Position numbers and translations under genes: made by a program. Below are positions 62,635 through 64,000 of a stretch of DNA of 64,000 nucleotides, in pieces (positions within the stretch are counted from its first letter, which is position 1; each line of letters begins with the position of its first letter). The notes under the pieces were generated by a model. The model was given only the letters and a program-made list of their open reading frames with translations, had not been told where the DNA came from and made no database searches. This stretch comes from Halomonas aestuarii. Lineage in GTDB: Bacteria > Pseudomonadota > Gammaproteobacteria > Pseudomonadales > Halomonadaceae. The stretch is from NCBI RefSeq assembly GCF_001886615.1, contig NZ_CP018139.1:1426001-1490000 (forward strand), read 5' to 3'.

Positions 62635-63458
62635 GCCTGGTCGACTCTGCCGCACCCCGTCTTGCCGCCCAATCCAGGGTATCGAGCTGGCTGCAGCAAA
62701 GGCTCACGGCCCTGGCCTATCCCGCCTGCGGCATCGGGATTCTGCTGGCCCTGTGGTGGCTCGGCGGCTACCTCATCAACCGCAACCCGGACCTGATGGC
62801 CTTCTCCGCCTTCGCTCCGGGGCCCACCTTTGACGCGCTGGTTGCGCTGGTCGCCGGAGGCGAGCTCTGGCAGACCATTGCCTCGAGCCTGCAGCGCATC
62901 CTGGCCGGCCTCTTCTGGGGTATCGTGATCGGGGTGCCGACGGGCGTGCTGGTCGGGTATGTGGGTACCGCCATGAAGGTGGCCAACGTGCCCTTCCAGT
63001 TCCTGCGCATGATCAGCCCGCTGGCCTGGATGCCCATCGCCGTCCTGGCGTTTCGCACCTGGGATGCGGCCATCATCTTTCTGATCGTGATGGCCACGGT
63101 CTGGCCGATCATCTTTTCCACCGCCCATGGGGTACGCCGTATCGACCCGAACTGGTTCAAGGTGGCTCGCAACCTGGGGGCCTCGGGCCCGCAGATGCTG
63201 CGCCAGATCATCCTGCCGGCCATCATGACGGATGTCATGGCGGGTATCCGCCTGGCCGTCGGCGTGGCCTGGGTCGTGCTGGTGCCGGCGGAATACCTGG
63301 GCGTGACCAGCGGCCTCGGCTATGCCATCAATGATGCCCGGGATATCCTGGCCTACGACACCCTGGCCGCCATCGTGGTGGTGATCGGCATCATCGGCTA
63401 TGGCCTGGATTCCCTATGCAACATGCTGATACAACGCTTCAACTGGCACGTCGAATAG
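62631..63458 (+). CDS. NitT/TauT-type ABC transporter permease
   Basis: A 275-residue inner-membrane permease with six helices and the BPD coupling loop RNLGASGPQMLRQIILPAIMTDVMAGIRLAVG. The N-terminal part has the TauC/SsuC-like ASSLQRILAGLFWGIVIGVPTGVLVGY. The ATG overlaps the binding-protein stop (four bases). It completes the importer with the preceding ATPase and binding protein. Confidence 0.9.
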   Translation: MSLVDSAAPRLAAQSRVSSWLQQRLTALAYPACGIGILLALWWLGGYLINRNPDLMAFSAFAPGPTFDALVALVAGGELWQTIASSLQRILAGLFWGIVIGVPTGVLVGYVGTAMKVANVPFQFLRMISPLAWMPIAVLAFRTWDAAIIFLIVMATVWPIIFSTAHGVRRIDPNWFKVARNLGASGPQMLRQIILPAIMTDVMAGIRLAVGVAWVVLVPAEYLGVTSGLGYAINDARDILAYDTLAAIVVVIGIIGYGLDSLCNMLIQRFNWHVE

Positions 63459-63540
63459 GCGCTCGACGCTCGCTTTCCCACCCTGTCGGACCCTCCGGGT
63501 GCCGGTGGGGTGGTTCACGTTTCAGCCAGGAGCCTCCGCC

Positions 63541-64000
63541 ATGGAGCCTGTCTCACCGCCTCTCCCCGGTCCAATGACCACGACGTCCCGCGACCCGGGC
63601 GACGGTGCCGCGGACCTGACCTTGCTCCACGAGGCCGCCAAGCTACTGGGCCAGTCCGCCACCCCCGAACTCGCCATTACCGGCACGCTGCGCCTGATGT
63701 CGCAGATGCTGGGCCTCAACCGTGGCCGCGTCCTGCTGCCCGGTCCCGACGACCAGGCGGTCCTGCAGATTCGCTACAGCTATGGCCTGACGCCCGAAGA
63801 GGGCAAGCGGGGGCACTATCGCGCGGATGAGGGCATCACCGGCAGGGTCATGAGGACCGGGCAGCTGGCCGTGATCCAGAACATCGAGGAGGAGCCGGAC
63901 TACCTGTTCCGTGCGGTGGACCGGACCACCCTGCCGGAGGGCGTCGTCGCCTACATCGCGGTGCCGATCATGGACGGCAGCATGCCGCTGGGCGTGCTGG
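63541..64000 (+). CDS. GAF-domain regulator, NifA-like (3' end outside window)
   Basis: The first 153 codons of a longer gene. They encode a GAF domain: LHEAAKLLGQSATPELAITGTLRLMSQMLGLNRGRVLLPG, IRYSYGLTPEEGKRGHYRADEGITGRVMRTGQLAVIQNIEEEPDYLFR, then VVAYIAVPIMDGSMPLGVL. This sequence and layout match the N-terminus of NifA/AnfA-type sigma-54 activators. The AAA+ and DNA-binding domains would lie beyond the edge. The location behind an operon with a sigma-54 promoter and palindromic enhancer supports its being the operon's activator. The ATG has AGGAG nine bases upstream. Confidence 0.75.
   Translation, partial: MEPVSPPLPGPMTTTSRDPGDGAADLTLLHEAAKLLGQSATPELAITGTLRLMSQMLGLNRGRVLLPGPDDQAVLQIRYSYGLTPEEGKRGHYRADEGITGRVMRTGQLAVIQNIEEEPDYLFRAVDRTTLPEGVVAYIAVPIMDGSMPLGVL

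Overview
The window reads as chromosome of a high-GC gammaproteobacterium, most likely a Halomonas-type member of the Halomonadaceae. Supporting signs are the strongly GC-biased third codon positions, the glnA/ntrBC and typA neighbourhood, a tripartite tricarboxylate transporter (TTT), tandem phasin genes and a Zur-type znu cluster. This placement is inferred from gene content; no rRNA or other marker is present. I found no tRNA, rRNA, CRISPR array, intact insertion sequence or prophage.

Layout. 1-7.3 kb: a two-RCK potassium channel (cut by the left edge) with a small membrane partner, a YieH-type phosphatase, YciH, a sirtuin, a membrane NERD protein, a secreted RNase T2 and a dGTPase. 7.3-12.5 kb: one minus-strand operon of HMG-CoA-lyase-like enzyme, CaiB/BaiF CoA-transferase and TctC-TctB-TctA, which looks like uptake plus CoA-dependent cleavage of a branched hydroxy-acid. 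12.6-18.9 kb: the nitrogen control block ntrC, ntrB, a DUF4124 protein, a ZIP transporter and glnA. It has a sigma-54 promoter and a 17-bp NtrC site upstream of glnA and a second NtrC site upstream of ntrB. 19-29 kb: a glycosyltransferase-like protein, TypA, a sodium:neurotransmitter-symporter family carrier and a liv-type amino-acid ABC transporter whose binding protein is convergent. 29-37.6 kb: hydrolases, including a dienelactone-hydrolase-like protein, a C45 acyltransferase, a secreted DNase-I-fold nuclease with a helix-hairpin-helix tail and a PHP metallohydrolase, plus an aldo/keto reductase.

37.8-43.5 kb is a plastic stretch. It holds an amputated HsdR N-terminus, a tandem duplication of about 725 bp carrying a phasin gene with its promoter and terminator, and a decayed internal fragment of an MFS gene whose intact copy lies 3 kb away. 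Between the MFS fragment and the intact MFS gene sit a histone-deacetylase-family amidohydrolase and an ATP-grasp ligase of visibly lower GC.

43.5-64 kb: a YbfB-like MFS carrier, a DUF4349 lipoprotein, a methyltransferase, and a LysR regulator divergent from dabB-dabA (energy-coupled inorganic-carbon accumulation) with TspO convergent behind it. These are followed by a Zur-box-controlled small membrane ORF-znuC-znuB-znuA cluster, an ABC ATPase/FtsX-like permease/AttH-like lipocalin operon, and a NitT/TauT-type ABC transporter. The last is preceded by a sigma-54 promoter and a perfect 19-bp palindrome, and followed by a GAF-domain (NifA-like) protein cut by the right edge.

Together the window is rich in nutrient capture under explicit regulation: nitrogen (NtrC/sigma-54), zinc (Zur), CO2/bicarbonate (LysR-dab) and an unidentified NitT/TauT substrate (sigma-54 enhancer system).
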